Assembly: GCA_959020035.1 (NCBI GenBank)
Contig: CAUEQX010000105.1
Span: 1-6,449 of the forward strand
DNA: 6,449 bases
Origin: an uncultured Collinsella sp.
Lineage (GTDB): Bacteria > Actinomycetota > Coriobacteriia > Coriobacteriales > Coriobacteriaceae
Reading direction: 5' to 3'
In this document: positions 5,951 to 6,449 of the stretch, one piece after another
Layout: each line of letters starts with the position of its first letter
Position numbering within the stretch: the stretch's first letter is position 1
Program-made: the position numbers and the translations under genes
Notes under the pieces: generated by a model
What the model was told of the DNA's origin: nothing
What the model saw: only the letters and a program-made list of their open reading frames with translations
The model's database searches: none

Positions 5951-6021
5951 TAAGTTGCGGTGAAATAGGGACTGTTTATGCATCTAAAGCCGCAAAACAG
6001 TCCCTATTTCACCGCAACTTA
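5951..6021. repeat. Perfect 27-bp inverted repeat with 17-nt loop between convergent genes
   Basis: The left arm (5951-5977, beginning TAAGTTGCGGTGAAATAGGG) and right arm (5995-6021) are exact reverse complements over 27 bp, with a 17-nt loop (5978-5994). The arms contain GGGACTGTTT and AAACAGTCCC. The element fills nearly all of the 86-bp gap between the stop codons of the lipid kinase and the release-factor-like gene. In RNA from either strand it would form a very stable hairpin. No T-run follows on either side, so it is not a canonical intrinsic terminator, though it could still block read-through or protect 3' ends. Its perfection and the GGGACTG core suggest a dispersed palindromic (REP- or MITE-like) element, possibly mobilised by a REP-associated tyrosine transposase. 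That origin is inference. Confidence 0.9.
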
Positions 6022-6029
6022 TCAGGAGA

Positions 6030-6410
6030 TCATTCGTCGCTGCCCGGTTTGCGACGGTTGGCCTTTTTAATCGCATTGAAGTGCTTGTCGTTGAGTCTGC
6101 GCTGGCGAGAGCGCTGAGGCACCTTGGTCTTTACGCGTCGGCGCGGTGGACGCCCGCGACGCTCAAGCTCAGCGCGCAGCTTACGCAGACAGCTCGCGCG
6201 ATTCTGAAACTGGCTGCGGCTCTCACGCGCCGTCACGACAATCCCCGAAGGGATATGTTTCATGCGCACCGCCGAGTCCGTCGTGTTCACGCCCTGTCCG
6301 CCCGGACCCGTCGCGCGAAACACCTGCACCTCGCAATCGCGCGCCAACTCCTCGACCGACATCTCGGCATAGCGCGCATACTCGCGCCATCCCATCTTGT
6401 TCTCATCCAT
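6030..6410 (-). CDS. Peptide chain release factor-like protein (probable ribosome rescue factor)
   Basis: This 126-aa protein consists of little more than the class-I release factor catalytic domain. ATG 6410 has an excellent GGAGGTG (6416-6422) at 5-nt spacing; the ATG at 6440 does not. RATGPGGQGVNTTDSAVRM (32-50) contains the universal GGQ (37-39), which triggers hydrolysis of peptidyl-tRNA in the ribosomal peptidyl-transferase centre. HIPSGIVVTARESRSQFQNR (52-71) continues the RF-1 domain as in RF1/RF2. The codon-recognition domains of RF1/RF2 are absent. The C-terminus from about 85 is highly basic (RRGRPPRRRVKTK, then many Arg and Lys), like the tail that ArfB/YaeJ places in the empty mRNA channel. 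It is therefore probably a codon-independent factor freeing stalled ribosomes. The domain sequence is closer to RF1/RF2 (GGQGVNTTDSA) than to ArfB (GGQNVN), so its exact subfamily is uncertain. It converges on the lipid kinase across the inverted repeat. Confidence 0.85.
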   Translation of the reverse strand: MDENKMGWREYARYAEMSVEELARDCEVQVFRATGPGGQGVNTTDSAVRMKHIPSGIVVTARESRSQFQNRASCLRKLRAELERRGRPPRRRVKTKVPQRSRQRRLNDKHFNAIKKANRRKPGSDE

Positions 6411-6449
6411 ATCAGCACCTCCCCTCAAAATCAGAACCACCCTTAAAAA
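6411..6449 (-). promoter_or_regulatory. Leader of the release-factor-like gene with strong ribosome binding site
   Basis: The minus strand reads GGGGAGGTG then CTGAT before ATG 6410, a near-ideal Shine-Dalgarno that fixes the start 10 codons inside the longest open frame. A TTTTTA run sits at the very edge (6449-6444). It could be the tail of an upstream terminator, but the stem would lie outside the window. No promoter hexamers are seen in these 39 bases. Confidence 0.6.

Overview
The window looks like a stretch of chromosome from a high-GC Gram-positive bacterium. The best fit is a gut actinobacterium of the Coriobacteriia, Collinsella-like. This placement rests on GC-rich codon third positions with AT-rich patches only at promoters, strong AGGAGG-type ribosome binding sites, Tat-like and lipoprotein signals, and the gene repertoire. 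It is an inference, not a match to a reference. There is no rRNA, tRNA, CRISPR array, insertion sequence or phage gene. Six complete protein genes and one partial gene fill almost the whole window.

Positions 1-3260 all read on the minus strand and are concerned with molybdenum. Transcription order is moeA (molybdate insertion into molybdopterin), mogA (molybdopterin adenylylation), a strong intrinsic terminator, then modA (molybdate-binding lipoprotein) from its own promoter. Next come a probable weaker terminator and the first 104 codons of an unrecognised exported protein, which runs off the left edge. moeA and mogA are translationally coupled: the mogA Shine-Dalgarno overlaps the moeA stop codon. 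Together these genes capture molybdate outside the cell and build it into molybdenum cofactor. The permease and ATPase genes modB and modC are not in the window and may lie beyond the left edge.

Positions 3261-3471 are a divergent intergenic region with -10-like elements for both directions. On the plus strand follow a CLC-family anion transporter (3472-4893), whose motifs match the fluoride/proton antiporter subclass, and a diacylglycerol-kinase-family lipid kinase (4981-5943). They are 87 bp apart with no visible terminator between them. The kinase converges on a small minus-strand release-factor-like protein (6030-6410), probably a ribosome rescue factor. The 86 bp between the two convergent stop codons is mostly a perfect 27-bp inverted repeat with a 17-nt loop. 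This is the most striking non-coding structure in the window and may be a dispersed palindromic repeat.

No wholly new multi-gene system is evident. The items most worth a second look are the 27-bp inverted repeat, the exported protein of unknown function after modA, the fluoride-type CLC without a fluoride riboswitch, the repeat-flanked modA promoter, and the minimal release-factor-like protein.
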